Assembly: GCF_013410065.1 (NCBI RefSeq)
Contig: NZ_JACCCW010000001.1
Coordinates: forward strand, 1,979,187 to 2,043,186
DNA length: 64,000 bases
Origin: Granulicella arctica
GTDB taxonomy: Bacteria; Acidobacteriota; Terriglobia; Terriglobales; Acidobacteriaceae
Direction: 5' to 3'
The stretch's first letter is position 1. Each line of letters starts with the position of its first letter. The notes beneath the pieces are model-generated. The model had not been told where the DNA came from. It did not search any database and saw only the letters and a list, made by a program, of their open reading frames with translations. Of this stretch, positions 7,712-21,236 are shown one piece after another. Made by a program: the position numbers and the translations under genes.

Positions 7712-8914
7712 CTATGGATTGAATCGGTCGGGCCAGCGCCAGCGTGAGACGAAGTAAGGTTTGTCGGCCTCGAAGGCGGCGGCTTGCGCTTCGATGTGGG
7801 CTTCGGGTGCGGTGCCGGTGTTGGCTAACAGGATGTGCGAGGCGACCCAGGCGAGGTAGAGCGGCGTGAGTGCTCCCAGGAGGTGACCGCGGTTGATGGT
7901 GCGAAGCCGGTAGGCCAGGATGAAGTCATAGACGATGCGCACCCAGAGGGCGTCAGCCATGCGGAAATCGGCTGGCGGCATGAGCGAGAGTTTCTTGAGG
8001 CCGAGCAGCGAGTTGGGCGGAAGGACGAGCGACCAGATTTCATGCAGGTTGGTATAGGCGAGGCGGAAAGAGTCCAGCATGGGCTGAACGTCGGGCATGC
8101 CGTCGTGCGCGAGTGAAGAGTTGAGATGCCGTGGTGGCTGGATGCCGCGGGCGCGCTGCCAGTAGCTGGCTTTGAGCTCGATGTCGGTGAAGAGGGAGCC
8201 GGTGATCTGGGCGAGCAGAGAGTTGAGGTCGAGCTGGTTGGGCTGGGGGAGGCTGCGGGTGCCGACTTCGACCTCGGTGATGGTGTAGTTGGCTGCGGCG
8301 GCTTCGGCGACGGGCCAGAGGAGGGCGTCATTCTGGTTGGTGGCGGTGAATTTTTGTGCGGCGGCGGCGAGGCGTTCGGCCATGCGAAGGCTGAGACCGA
8401 CGTCGATGGCGAGTGGAAAGCGTGGGCGCGCTCCGTAGATGGCGCGGGTTACTGGATAGAGGATGGCGGAGTTGACGAGGCCCTCGCGTGGGCCGAGGTC
8501 ATAACAGGCCATGGCGAGGTCGGCTCGGGTGGCGGCGAGGGCGAGCTCGCGGATGGCGCCGGGGTGCAGCGATTGTGCCTCAGCGCCGAGGAGGAGGCAG
8601 GTTTCGGCCTGGTGTTCTTTGGCGAGTTTGAAGGTGTTGAGATAGTCGGCAGCGGTGAGGACCCAGGTGATCGCGGAGGGTGCGGCGGGCGTGTAGGGGA
8701 GGAGATGAATATTCTCCGGTGGCTTGGTCGTGCCGGGCGTTGTCTCTGGCGAGGCGACGAGGATGCTTTGGCCAGGGAAGGCGAGGGCAAGGTTCGCCAG
8801 CATGGCGTCGTGGGCTTCGGGTGACAGGGGAGCGAGGCTGACGAGCAGGCTGGGTACGGAGCCGGGGTCGGCTGGCGTGAAGGTGGTGGCGGAGGTGGTT
8901 TCGAGATTGGCCAT
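7712..8914 (-). CDS. GT-A-fold glycosyltransferase-like protein, probably degenerate
   Basis: A 400-residue protein. The middle (LVNSAILYPVTRAIYG, then a Pro-Leu-Ala-Ile-Asp stretch and LSLRMAERL) and the C-terminal helical part (VYDFILAYR, LTPLYLAWVASH) resemble glucosylglycerate-synthase-like or GT2/GT81-like glycosyltransferases. The usual metal-binding DxD before the RSxxPEW-type segment is replaced by AEA at about residues 111-113, and the nucleotide-binding N-terminus is not recognisable. It may therefore be inactive or use another chemistry. The start lies 30 bases after the TreS-maltokinase stop, so the two are probably co-transcribed. Assignment is from remembered family motifs only. 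Confidence 0.5.
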   Translation of the reverse strand: MANLETTSATTFTPADPGSVPSLLVSLAPLSPEAHDAMLANLALAFPGQSILVASPETTPGTTKPPENIHLLPYTPAAPSAITWVLTAADYLNTFKLAKEHQAETCLLLGAEAQSLHPGAIRELALAATRADLAMACYDLGPREGLVNSAILYPVTRAIYGARPRFPLAIDVGLSLRMAERLAAAAQKFTATNQNDALLWPVAEAAAANYTITEVEVGTRSLPQPNQLDLNSLLAQITGSLFTDIELKASYWQRARGIQPPRHLNSSLAHDGMPDVQPMLDSFRLAYTNLHEIWSLVLPPNSLLGLKKLSLMPPADFRMADALWVRIVYDFILAYRLRTINRGHLLGALTPLYLAWVASHILLANTGTAPEAHIEAQAAAFEADKPYFVSRWRWPDRFNP

Positions 8915-8944
8915 CGGGACTTTCTTATTCTCAGGTGTGGCGGC

Positions 8945-12334
<3,390 letters not shown>

Positions 12335-12335
12335 T

Positions 12336-14339
12336 CTACTTTCTGGTGACGCGAAGGATGTGGGCGGGCATGACGTCGGGCCGAAGCGCGACGTAGTTGC
12401 TGCGTCCGTTCCACTGATAGTGGGTTCCGGTGAGGAGGTCTTCGACGTCGAAGACCTGGTCGTGTGCGATGCCGAGGTGCTTCAGGTCGAGCTCGATCCA
12501 GCCGGACTGCTCGTGGGCGGGATCGATGTTAATGGCGACGAGGATGGTATTTTCGATCCCGTCCTTCGTGGAGGACTTGCTGTAGCAGAGGATCTGCGAG
12601 TTATCGACGGGGTGGAAGTGCAGCGAGAGGTCGTTCTGGAGTGCGGGGTTCTCGCGGCGAATCTTGTTGACGGTAGTGATGAGCGGCGCGATGGAGTGGC
12701 TGGCGGAGCGGTCCCAGTGGCGGAGCTGGTACTTCTCGCTGTCGAGATACTCTTCGCTGTTGGGCTTGGCGGGACGGCCTTCGCAGAGCTCGAAGGCGGG
12801 ACCGTAGATGCCGTAGTTTGCGCCGAGCGTTGCGGCGAGGATAAAGCGCTGCATGAAAGCTGGACGGCCGCCGGTTTGGAGCGAGGCGTGGAGGATGTCC
12901 GGCGTGTTGGGCCAGATGTTGGGGTGGAAGAAATCGGTGACGGGCGGTTTGGTGATCTCTTCGAAATACTGCTGTAGCTCGTCCTTCCCGGTGCGCCAGG
13001 TGAAATAGGTGTAGGACTGCGAGAAGCCGGCCTTGGCGAGCGAGTACATGACGTGCGGACGAGTGAAGGCTTCGGCGAGGAAGATGACCTCGGGGTGGTC
13101 CTTGTGGATCTCGGCGATGCACCACTCCCAGAAGGGCAGCGCCTTAGTGTGTGGATTGTCGACGCGGAAGATGTGGACACCGTGGCGAATCCAATAGGCG
13201 AAGACGGAGTGCAGCTCCTCCCAGAGGCCGCGCCAGTCGGGCGACTCGAAGTTGAGCGGATAGATGTCCTGATACTTCTTCGGAGGATTTTCGGCGTACT
13301 GAATGCTGCCGTCGGGACGGATAATGAACCACTCCGGATGCTCCTTGACCCAGGGATGGTCGGGCGAGCACTGGAAGGCGATGTCGAGGGCGAGCTCCAT
13401 GGAGTTTTTTTGCGCGGTGGCGACGAGATTTTTGAAGTCGGCCACGGTGCCGAGTTCTGGAAGGATGGCTTTGTGGCCGCCCTCGGCCGCGCCGATAGCC
13501 CATGGACTGCCATAGTCTCCGGGCTGAGCGGTGACGCTATTGTTTGGGCCTTTACGGAAGGCGACACCGATGGGATGGATGGGCGGCATGTAGAGCACAT
13601 CGAAGCCCATGGCGGCGATCTCGGGGATGCGGGCGGCCACGTCGTTCAACGTACCGTGGCGTGCCGGGTCGGGGGAGGCAGAGCGAGGGAAGAGCTCGTA
13701 CCAGGTGGAGTAGCGGGCGCGTTCGCGATCGACCCAAAGGATGAGGTCCCGCTCGAATTTGGTGACGAAGCTGAGATCGGGATAGCGGGCGGCGAGGGCC
13801 CTGATCTCTTCGGTGATGGGGTTTTCGTAGAGGGCGGCGTTCTGGTCGGCCATCCAGCGCAGCGAGGTGACGATATCCTCGAGTTGTTTGGCGTCGGGGC
13901 CTTTGGCACGGGCGGCGGTCTGCTCCAGCAGAAGGGCGCCGGAGCGGAGTGCGAGGGGAATGTCCTGCGGTTGTGCGCCGGGTGCGGGGTTGTTGGGGTC
14001 GGGCTGCGCGGCGAGACGCTTTTTGAGGTCGTCGCACCACGTGTCGAAGTGATCGATCCAGGCCTGGATGGTGTACTGCCAGGGGCCGAGCTGATCGACG
14101 ATGAAGCTGGCGGACCAGAGATCGTTGCCGAGCGGGGCGAGGGTTGCGATGCGCCAACGCGGTTCACCCTCCTGCCGGTAGAGCACACGTGCGGCGACAT
14201 GGTCGTGTCCATCCCCGAAGGCGGCGCAGGTGATGGTGACGACGTCTCCGAGAATCCGTTTGACGGGGTAGCGGCCGCAGTTGACCTGGGGCTGAACCTC
14301 TTCGATAACGATGCGCTTACGACCCTCTACAGGTTTCAT
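12336..14339 (-). CDS. glgE: Alpha-1,4-glucan:maltose-1-phosphate maltosyltransferase
   Basis: GH13_3 transferase that extends alpha-1,4-glucan using maltose-1-phosphate. Visible marks: an N-terminal beta-sandwich (start [20 protein letters not shown]), the helical insert with [16 protein letters not shown], the barrel YMPPIHPIG, nucleophile Asp in FRVDNPHTK, Glu in [10 protein letters not shown], and the C-terminal [10 protein letters not shown] and [11 protein letters not shown] segments. I chose the ATG at 14339 because family members begin near here; in-frame ATGs at 14393 and 14420 would add up to 27 residues without a clear ribosome site. Directly upstream of the TreS-maltokinase gene, which supplies its donor substrate. 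Confidence 0.93.
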   Translation of the reverse strand: MKPVEGRKRIVIEEVQPQVNCGRYPVKRILGDVVTITCAAFGDGHDHVAARVLYRQEGEPRWRIATLAPLGNDLWSASFIVDQLGPWQYTIQAWIDHFDTWCDDLKKRLAAQPDPNNPAPGAQPQDIPLALRSGALLLEQTAARAKGPDAKQLEDIVTSLRWMADQNAALYENPITEEIRALAARYPDLSFVTKFERDLILWVDRERARYSTWYELFPRSASPDPARHGTLNDVAARIPEIAAMGFDVLYMPPIHPIGVAFRKGPNNSVTAQPGDYGSPWAIGAAEGGHKAILPELGTVADFKNLVATAQKNSMELALDIAFQCSPDHPWVKEHPEWFIIRPDGSIQYAENPPKKYQDIYPLNFESPDWRGLWEELHSVFAYWIRHGVHIFRVDNPHTKALPFWEWCIAEIHKDHPEVIFLAEAFTRPHVMYSLAKAGFSQSYTYFTWRTGKDELQQYFEEITKPPVTDFFHPNIWPNTPDILHASLQTGGRPAFMQRFILAATLGANYGIYGPAFELCEGRPAKPNSEEYLDSEKYQLRHWDRSASHSIAPLITTVNKIRRENPALQNDLSLHFHPVDNSQILCYSKSSTKDGIENTILVAINIDPAHEQSGWIELDLKHLGIAHDQVFDVEDLLTGTHYQWNGRSNYVALRPDVMPAHILRVTRK

Positions 14340-14537
14340 TCCGATGAATCTCACTTCGTAAGAGTTGGACGTGCGGTAAGTTTCCGAGGAAAGCATTCGC
14401 GCAACACCCACGGTATGCATCCTAACGCGTATCGCTGTGATCTCTCTGTGTAGAGATGCAGTGTTGTCGGTTGGCGGTTGCTGGTGTCCCCAAAGGGTTA
14501 TGGTGTTGCCTCTGCGGGAAAGGAAAGGTGAGGGCTC

Positions 14538-16418
14538 GTGGCGGGACGAAAGAAGGCAGTGCGGAGGATGAAGGCGGGGCCGCTACATGGCTCGCGCATT
14601 GAAGAGTATGCGATGATCGGTGACTGCCGCACGGGAGCGCTGGTCTCGATTGAAGGCTCGATCGATTGGCTGTGCTGGCCGGACTTCGCCTCCGGTGCGT
14701 GCTTTGCCGCGCTTTTGGGTACGCGGGACCATGGTCACTGGCAGATTGTTCCTGCGAAGAAGCTGAAGTCGTGCCGTCGGCAGTATCAGCCGCACACGAT
14801 GATCCTCGAGACAAGTTACGAGACGGCTGACGGTGAGGTGTTGCTGACGGATTTCATGCCGCCGCGCACGGATCGGGATAAGCGTGGCGACTCGAGCATC
14901 ATGCGGATCGTGACCGGCGTGCGAGGCAAGGTTGCGATGCGGATGGACCTGGCGATTCGATTTGATTATGGACGCACGGTGCCGTGGGTTACGAAGAGCG
15001 ATCAGGAGTTGCATGCCGTGGCAGGACCGGACATGGTGGTGTTACGGGCGAGGAGCAAGGGCGTCAAGAAGATTCCGTTGGACGGCGAGGGCATGTCCAC
15101 GGTGAGCGAGTTCGCGGTGCGTGCCGGAGAGTCGGTCACGTTCGCGTTGACACATTCATCTGCGATGGACCCGGTGCCGAAGGAGAAAAATGTTCAACGT
15201 GCGCTCTCACTGACCCGCAACTATTGGAAAAAGTGGGTAACGCGTAGTACCTATCGCGGGGATCTCGCTGATGAGATCGAGCGGTCGCTGATGACGTTGA
15301 AGGCGATGACGTACCAGCCTTCCGGGGGGATTGTGGCGGCGTTGACGACGTCGCTGCCCGAGAAGATTGGTGGCGAGCGTAACTGGGACTACCGCTACTG
15401 CTGGCTGCGGGATACATCGTTCACGCTGCTGGTGCTGATGCACGCGGGCTATACCGAGGAGGCGGTTGCGTGGCGACGCTGGCTGCTGCGCGCGGTCGCA
15501 GGCACGCCGGACCAGGTGCAAACGATCTACTCGATCAACGGGGAGCGGCAGATGCCGGAGTGGGTTGCGGACTGGCTGCCGGGTTATGAGAACTCGTTGC
15601 CGGTGCGTATCGGGAACGCGGCAGTCGATCAGTTTCAGTTGGATGTCTTCGGCGAGGTCGTCTCCGCACTGGCGAAGACGCCGCAGGCCGAGGACGACAT
15701 TCGCGTGTCGGCGAGCGCGCTGCAAGTGGCCATCGTCGATCATCTCTGCACGGTGTGGCCGGAGCCGGATGAGGGCATCTGGGAGGTGCGAGGGGAGAGG
15801 CAGCACTTTACCCACTCGAAGGTGATGGCGTGGGTGGCGCTGGATCGCGCGATCAAGCAGCATGAACGCTTTGGCGAACACTCGGTCGATCTGAAGCGAT
15901 GGAAGAAGAATCGCGACATGATCCACAAGGAGGTCTGCGAGAAAGGGTTCAATAAAAAAATGAACAGCTTTACGCAGTCTTACGGATCGAAGGATCTGGA
16001 TGCATCGTGTCTGCGCATTGTGCTGGTAGGCTTTCTGTCGCCGGATGATCCGCGCATTCGCGGAACAGTTGAGGCGATCGAGAAACACCTGATGAAGGAC
16101 GGCTTCGTGATGCGCTACAACACAAAGGTCGCGAAGGATGGCCTGCCGAGTGGTGAGGGAGCTTTTCTGGCGTGCAGCTTCTGGATGGTCAGTAATCTCT
16201 GGCTGATTGGACGCAGAGACGATGCGATGGTCTTGTTCAAGCGTCTGCTGGAGCTGCGAAATGACGTTGGTCTGCTCGCCGAGGAGTACGACCCGGTGGC
16301 GAAGCGGATGTTGGGAAATTTCCCACAAGCACTGTCGCACATCGCGCTCGTTCATGCGGCATTTGCGATCTCCGGGGCATTCGTTCCGGAAAAACGTACA
16401 GAGAGCAAAGGGGGTTAG
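14538..16418 (+). CDS. GH15-family glucoamylase/trehalase-like hydrolase
   Basis: A 626-residue (alpha/alpha)6-barrel hydrolase. The conserved N-terminal segment IEEYAMIGDCRTGALV with GSIDWLCWP is typical of the bacterial GH15 group that contains trehalases and glucoamylase-like enzymes. Catalytic-region motifs are ERNWDYRYCWLRD, EPDEGIWEVRG (general acid) and EEYDPVAKRMLGNFPQA (general base). The GTG start at 14538 follows AGGTGAGG. Cytoplasmic, as no signal is present. Neighbouring trehalose genes make trehalase activity plausible, but hydrolysis of malto-oligosaccharides is equally allowed by the family. Confidence 0.85.
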   Translation: MAGRKKAVRRMKAGPLHGSRIEEYAMIGDCRTGALVSIEGSIDWLCWPDFASGACFAALLGTRDHGHWQIVPAKKLKSCRRQYQPHTMILETSYETADGEVLLTDFMPPRTDRDKRGDSSIMRIVTGVRGKVAMRMDLAIRFDYGRTVPWVTKSDQELHAVAGPDMVVLRARSKGVKKIPLDGEGMSTVSEFAVRAGESVTFALTHSSAMDPVPKEKNVQRALSLTRNYWKKWVTRSTYRGDLADEIERSLMTLKAMTYQPSGGIVAALTTSLPEKIGGERNWDYRYCWLRDTSFTLLVLMHAGYTEEAVAWRRWLLRAVAGTPDQVQTIYSINGERQMPEWVADWLPGYENSLPVRIGNAAVDQFQLDVFGEVVSALAKTPQAEDDIRVSASALQVAIVDHLCTVWPEPDEGIWEVRGERQHFTHSKVMAWVALDRAIKQHERFGEHSVDLKRWKKNRDMIHKEVCEKGFNKKMNSFTQSYGSKDLDASCLRIVLVGFLSPDDPRIRGTVEAIEKHLMKDGFVMRYNTKVAKDGLPSGEGAFLACSFWMVSNLWLIGRRDDAMVLFKRLLELRNDVGLLAEEYDPVAKRMLGNFPQALSHIALVHAAFAISGAFVPEKRTESKGG

Positions 16419-16539
16419 CTCCGTCTCGATGGCGTGTGCAACCCGATTGCTGCGGTGCGTCTCTAAGGGGTAAAGACCTCTTCGCAGAACTATGCCTGAA
16501 TGACCTGTGCCGCTTTCCATCCTCTTTCGATTGGTGCTG

Positions 16540-19218
16540 ATGAAGAAATTACGAACCCCGAACACGACCTACCGGGTGCAATTGCACAAAGACTTTACCT
16601 TCGATGATGCTGCGGGCATCGTCGCGTATCTGCATGCTCTGGGTGTTACGCATATTTACTGCTCGCCTTATTTGCAGGCATCCCCCGGCAGCATGCATGG
16701 GTATGACGTCGTTGATCATCAGAGGGTTAATGATGAGCTAGGAGGCAGGGCAGCGCACGGGCGTTTCTGCCGGACGATCGGCGAGCTGGGCCTGGGGCAG
16801 GTGCTCGACATTGTGCCGAACCACATGTCGCTGGGTCGTGAGAATCGCTATTGGTGGGATGTGCTCGAGAACGGTACGTCGAGTCAGTATGCGTCGTTTT
16901 TCGATATCGATTGGCAGCCGCAGGAAGAGAGGCTGCGCGACAAGGTGCTGGTACCGGTGCTCGCGGATCAGTATGGGCGCGTGTTACAAGCGGGTGGAAT
17001 CAAGGTGGTGCGGCATGGCAATTCTTTTCTGGTCGAGGCTGCAAGCCAGACGTTACCCGTGTCGCCACGTTCGTTGCCTGCCATCCTGGCGCGTGCGGCG
17101 GAGTATGCGAAGTCAGACACGTTGAGTTTTCTGGCTGCGTCGTTTGGGCGTCTGCCAGAGGCGGAGTCGTGGGATCGATGGAAGATTCTTGCGCGGCATC
17201 GCGACAAGATTGTGTTGCGCAAGCTGCTGGACCGTTTGTGCTCGGAGGAGCCGAACGTCTGTGATGCAATCGAGCGCTCGGTCGCGGAGTTGAATGGAAA
17301 TCTCAATGGGCTCGATGATTTTTTGAATCAGCAGAACTACCGGCTGGCGTACTGGAAGGCTGCCGACCAGCAGCTTGGCTATCGCCGCTTCTTCGATGTG
17401 AATACGTTGATCGGCCTTCGCGTGGAGCGTGAGCACGTCTTCGAGGAGACGCATGCGCTGATCCTCGATTGGCTTGGTCGCGGCGTGCTGGATGGTGTAC
17501 GGGTGGATCATCCCGATGGGTTGCGTGATCCGCTTGAGTATTTTCGGCGTCTGCGGGAGGCTGCGCCGGGCGCGTGGATTATCGGCGAAAAAATTCTCGA
17601 GCCTGGCGAGTTTTTGCGTGAGGACTGGCCGATTGAGGGCACCAGCGGCTATGACTTTCTCAACGTAGTCAATGGGGTGCTGGTGCGGCCCGAGGGACTC
17701 GCGGAGTTGAGCAGTGTCTATGCGGATTTCACCAATGAGCCGACGGACTTCCATGAGATCGCGCACGAGAAAAAAATTAATGTAACGCAGGAGGCTTTGG
17801 GGAGCGATGTCAATCGGCTGACGTCGCTGTTTGTAGAGATCTGTGAGGACAATCGCAATGAGCGCGATTACACGCGTGCAGAGATGCGACGTGCGATTCG
17901 TGAGGTCGCGGCCTGCTTCCAGGTGTATCGCACGTATGTCGTTCCTGAGCGTGGGGAGATGACGGCCGAAGATCGGAACAACATTGCGCAAGCCACAGAG
18001 TGCGCGAAGCAGAAGCGGCAGGACATCGACGGCGGGTTGTTCGATTTTCTGCGGGGTGTGTTGACGATGGAGGTGAAGGGCAAGCGCGAGACGGAGTTCG
18101 TGATGCGCTTCCAGCAGTTCACCAGCCCGGTGATGGCGAAGGGAGTGGAGGATACGGCCTTCTATTGCTACAACCGGCTGACGGGATTGAATGAGGTGGG
18201 TAGCGATCCGGGACGCAACGGTGTGAGTGTGGATGAGTTCCACAGCTACTGTGCGAAGATGCAGGCGACGCATCCGTTGACGATGACGACGCTCTCCACG
18301 CATGACACCAAGCGAAGCGACGATGTGCGGGCGCGACTCGCGGTACTGTCGGAGATTCCGGGGAAGTTCGGAATCGCAGTGCAGCGCTGGGCGCGACTGA
18401 ATAGCTCACTTCGAACGAGCCATCTGCTGGATCGCAACACGGAATACTTCTACTACCAGACTCTGATCGGTGCGTGGCCTCTTACTCTTGAACGGGCGAA
18501 GGCGTACATGCTGAAGGCGGCACGCGAGGCGAAGCAGCAGACGACGTGGGTTGCGAATAACAAGGAGTTCGAGGATGCGTTGAATCAGTTCATCGAAGCG
18601 ACGTTTGCATCGCCTGCATTCATTGAGAAGGTGGAACAGTTTGTCGAGCGCGTAAAGGGTGCGGGCCGCGTAAACTCGCTGGTGCAAACGCTGCTGAAGT
18701 ACACGTCACCGGGTGTGCCGGATCTCTATCAGGGAAGCGAGCTGTGGGATCTCAGTCTGGTCGATCCGGACAATCGCCGTCCGGTGGATTATGAGTTGCG
18801 ACGAAGGTTGTTGAAGGAGATTCATGCGCTACCTGTAGCGGAAGCGGCAGCGACGTCGATGCGGCGCATGGATGATGGTCTGCCGAAGTTGTGGACGATT
18901 CATCGTGCACTGCAACTGCGACGGGAGCACCCGGAGTGGTTTGGCGTGGAGGCTTCGTATACGCCGCTTGAGGTTGACGGAAAGTCCGCGCAGCATGTGG
19001 TCGCGTACCTGCGCGGTGAGTCGGTGGTGACGGTGGTGCCGCGGTTGACGTTGACACTGGGTGGTGCATGGCAGAAGACGATGGTGCTGCTGCCGGAGGG
19101 CCGATGGATCAACAGGTTGACGAGTGCAGTGTTGGAAGGTGGGAGAGTTGCCGTGGAGACATTGCTGAAAGAGTTTCCAGTAGCGCTGTTGACGCGAGAG
19201 GCGCAGAGCCATGCATGA
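16540..19218 (+). CDS. treY: Maltooligosyl trehalose synthase
   Basis: GH13_26 enzyme that converts the reducing-end alpha-1,4 bond of malto-oligosaccharides to alpha,alpha-1,1. About 892 residues from the ATG at 16540, where the family start (NTTYRVQLHKDFTF) begins; a GTG at 16507 would add 11 residues and neither start has a strong ribosome site. Motifs: HIYCSPYLQASPGS, DIVPNHM, nucleophile Asp in GVRVDHPDGL, Glu in IIGEKILEPGE, Asp in STHDTKRSDDVRARL and the C-terminal PGVPDLYQGSE. Overlaps treZ by 8 bases, so the pair is translated together. Confidence 0.95.
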   Translation: MKKLRTPNTTYRVQLHKDFTFDDAAGIVAYLHALGVTHIYCSPYLQASPGSMHGYDVVDHQRVNDELGGRAAHGRFCRTIGELGLGQVLDIVPNHMSLGRENRYWWDVLENGTSSQYASFFDIDWQPQEERLRDKVLVPVLADQYGRVLQAGGIKVVRHGNSFLVEAASQTLPVSPRSLPAILARAAEYAKSDTLSFLAASFGRLPEAESWDRWKILARHRDKIVLRKLLDRLCSEEPNVCDAIERSVAELNGNLNGLDDFLNQQNYRLAYWKAADQQLGYRRFFDVNTLIGLRVEREHVFEETHALILDWLGRGVLDGVRVDHPDGLRDPLEYFRRLREAAPGAWIIGEKILEPGEFLREDWPIEGTSGYDFLNVVNGVLVRPEGLAELSSVYADFTNEPTDFHEIAHEKKINVTQEALGSDVNRLTSLFVEICEDNRNERDYTRAEMRRAIREVAACFQVYRTYVVPERGEMTAEDRNNIAQATECAKQKRQDIDGGLFDFLRGVLTMEVKGKRETEFVMRFQQFTSPVMAKGVEDTAFYCYNRLTGLNEVGSDPGRNGVSVDEFHSYCAKMQATHPLTMTTLSTHDTKRSDDVRARLAVLSEIPGKFGIAVQRWARLNSSLRTSHLLDRNTEYFYYQTLIGAWPLTLERAKAYMLKAAREAKQQTTWVANNKEFEDALNQFIEATFASPAFIEKVEQFVERVKGAGRVNSLVQTLLKYTSPGVPDLYQGSELWDLSLVDPDNRRPVDYELRRRLLKEIHALPVAEAAATSMRRMDDGLPKLWTIHRALQLRREHPEWFGVEASYTPLEVDGKSAQHVVAYLRGESVVTVVPRLTLTLGGAWQKTMVLLPEGRWINRLTSAVLEGGRVAVETLLKEFPVALLTREAQSHA

Positions 19219-20956
19219 GTTCGAGGTTTGGGCACCGAATGCGAAACGCATTTCGGTGAAGGTGGGTGATGCAGTTCATGCGATGAGTGGACCCGATGTT
19301 CGCGGCAACTGGAAGGTTTCCATCGCGGATGCGGAGTACGGCATGGACTATGCATTCCTACTGGACGATGATATGACTCCGTATCCCGATCCGCGCAGCG
19401 CGTGGCAGCCGCATGGTGTTCATAGTGCGTCGCGGCTGTACGATCAGCACGCTTTTGCGTGGAGCGATGAGCGCTGGCAGGGGCCTCCGCTAACCGGAGC
19501 GGTGATCTACGAGTTGCACATCGGGACGTTTACCAGCGAGGGTACGTTCGACGCCGCGATCGGACGGTTGGACTATCTCTTCGATCTGGGTATTACGCAT
19601 ATCGAGATTATGCCGGTGGCGGCTTTTCCAGGCGAGCATGGCTGGGGCTATGACGGTGTGTCGCTGTTTGCGGTGCGGGATAGCTATGGTGGTCCGGATG
19701 GATTGAAGCGCCTCGTCGATGCATGTCACGCGCGTGGATTGGCGGTGTTGCTCGACGTGGTCTACAACCACTTCGGGCCGGTGGGGAACTATACCGGCAA
19801 GTTCGGTCCGTACATAACGGACAGGCACCACACGCCATGGGGCAGCGCGATGAACTTTGAGGCGGCAGGCAGCGATGAGGTGCGCCGTTACTTCTGCGAC
19901 AACGCGTTGATGTGGATGCGTGACTATCACATGGATGGCTTACGTCTGGATGCTGTGCATGAGTTCGTGGACCGTTCGGCGATGCATTTTATGGAGCAGC
20001 TTTCGGCTGAGGTTGAGGTTATGTCGGCGCGGCTCGGGCGACGCCTTGTGCTAATCGCCGAGAGCGACCTGAACGATCCTCGCGTGGTGACGCCACGTGA
20101 GGCAGGTGGCTATGGCATGGACGCGCAGTGGAACGATGACTTCCATCATGCTTTGTTTGCGCTGCTCCATGCGGAAAAAGGCAGCGGCTACTATGACGAC
20201 TTCGGATCGTTTGCTGACCTGGCGAAGGCGCTGACGAAGATGTTCGTGTACGACGGCGTCTACTCGGGCTATCGCAAGCACAGTCATGGACGGCGGGTGG
20301 AGGGGCTCTCCGCGCATCACTTTGTCGGCTTCATTCAGAACCATGATCAGGTGGGCAATCGTGCGACGGGCGATCGCCTGGGTCACATCGTCAGGCTTGC
20401 ACGCGCCAAGGTCGCGGTGGGGATTGTGTTGATGGCACCGGTTATTCCTATGCTCTTTCAAGGGGAAGAGTTTGCTGCTTCGACTCCGTTTCAATACTTT
20501 GCGGACCACGACGACCCGGCGATGGCGAAGGCCGTCTCCGAGGGGAGGAAGCGCGAGTTTGCCGCCTTCGGGTGGAAGGCCGAGGAGATTCCAGACCCGG
20601 AGAAGCGCGAGACGTTCGAGCGATCCAAGCTGGACTGGAGCGAGATTCACGAAGGCGAACATGGGGAGATGTTGGAGTGGGTGCGGTCACTGATTCATCT
20701 GCGGCGTGGCTCCGTCGCGTTGAACGATGGCGATCCTCTCCATGTGACGGTGGAGTTCGACGAAAAGCAGCGTTGGCTTACGATGGATCGCGGATCGGTG
20801 CGGATCGTGTGCAATCTGGGGGATCAGATGGTCGAACTGGAGAACCTGGATGGACTTTCCATTCGGCTTGCATCGCAGCAAGGAATTGCGTTGACGGCGA
20901 GAGGGATCAGGCTGCCTCCAGATAGCCTGGCGGTGCTGTCCAGTGAGGACCTCTGA
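19211..20956 (+). CDS. treZ: Malto-oligosyltrehalose trehalohydrolase
   Basis: GH13_10 enzyme that releases trehalose from maltooligosyl trehalose made by TreY, 581 residues. An N-terminal CBM48-like domain (EVWAPNAKRISV) occupies about 1-90, then the barrel with VYNHFGPVGNY, nucleophile Asp in GLRLDAVHE, Glu in LIAESDLND and Asp in IQNHDQVGNR, then a short C-terminal beta domain. No glycogen-debranching treX/glgX gene accompanies the pair in this window. Confidence 0.95.
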   Translation: MHEFEVWAPNAKRISVKVGDAVHAMSGPDVRGNWKVSIADAEYGMDYAFLLDDDMTPYPDPRSAWQPHGVHSASRLYDQHAFAWSDERWQGPPLTGAVIYELHIGTFTSEGTFDAAIGRLDYLFDLGITHIEIMPVAAFPGEHGWGYDGVSLFAVRDSYGGPDGLKRLVDACHARGLAVLLDVVYNHFGPVGNYTGKFGPYITDRHHTPWGSAMNFEAAGSDEVRRYFCDNALMWMRDYHMDGLRLDAVHEFVDRSAMHFMEQLSAEVEVMSARLGRRLVLIAESDLNDPRVVTPREAGGYGMDAQWNDDFHHALFALLHAEKGSGYYDDFGSFADLAKALTKMFVYDGVYSGYRKHSHGRRVEGLSAHHFVGFIQNHDQVGNRATGDRLGHIVRLARAKVAVGIVLMAPVIPMLFQGEEFAASTPFQYFADHDDPAMAKAVSEGRKREFAAFGWKAEEIPDPEKRETFERSKLDWSEIHEGEHGEMLEWVRSLIHLRRGSVALNDGDPLHVTVEFDEKQRWLTMDRGSVRIVCNLGDQMVELENLDGLSIRLASQQGIALTARGIRLPPDSLAVLSSEDL

Positions 20957-21236
20957 GAGGGGTGTGGCTCGAATATCCGCAAGGATCTTCCAAATGAGGA
21001 ACAGCCTTTCGGGTGCAAACAACCAGTCCTTTTCAGCGAATTTTAAGTTAGCTCTGATTGCATGAAAGATGTCCGATGGATACCGTGATCTGCGACTCAT
21101 TCTGTATTCACAGATCGCAGAAACTTTCTTCTTTCTGGAACGTCTTCTTCCAGTAGGTGGGTCTGGCGTTCTGCGATGATTGCGAGAACGTATGCCTGCT
21201 CGGATACGTATCTGGATGTACGGAATGAGGAAGTTT
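20957..21236 (+). other. Intergenic region with repeated TCTGCGA motif
   Basis: This 280-base gap lies between treZ and the secreted DUF5666-like gene. TCTGCGA occurs at about 21090 and 21170 and as its complement at about 21114. A 6-base-pair hairpin (CTGGAA with TTCCAG) lies near 21136-21154. A promoter or operator for the downstream pair is likely here, but no standard promoter could be fixed by eye. Confidence 0.3.
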
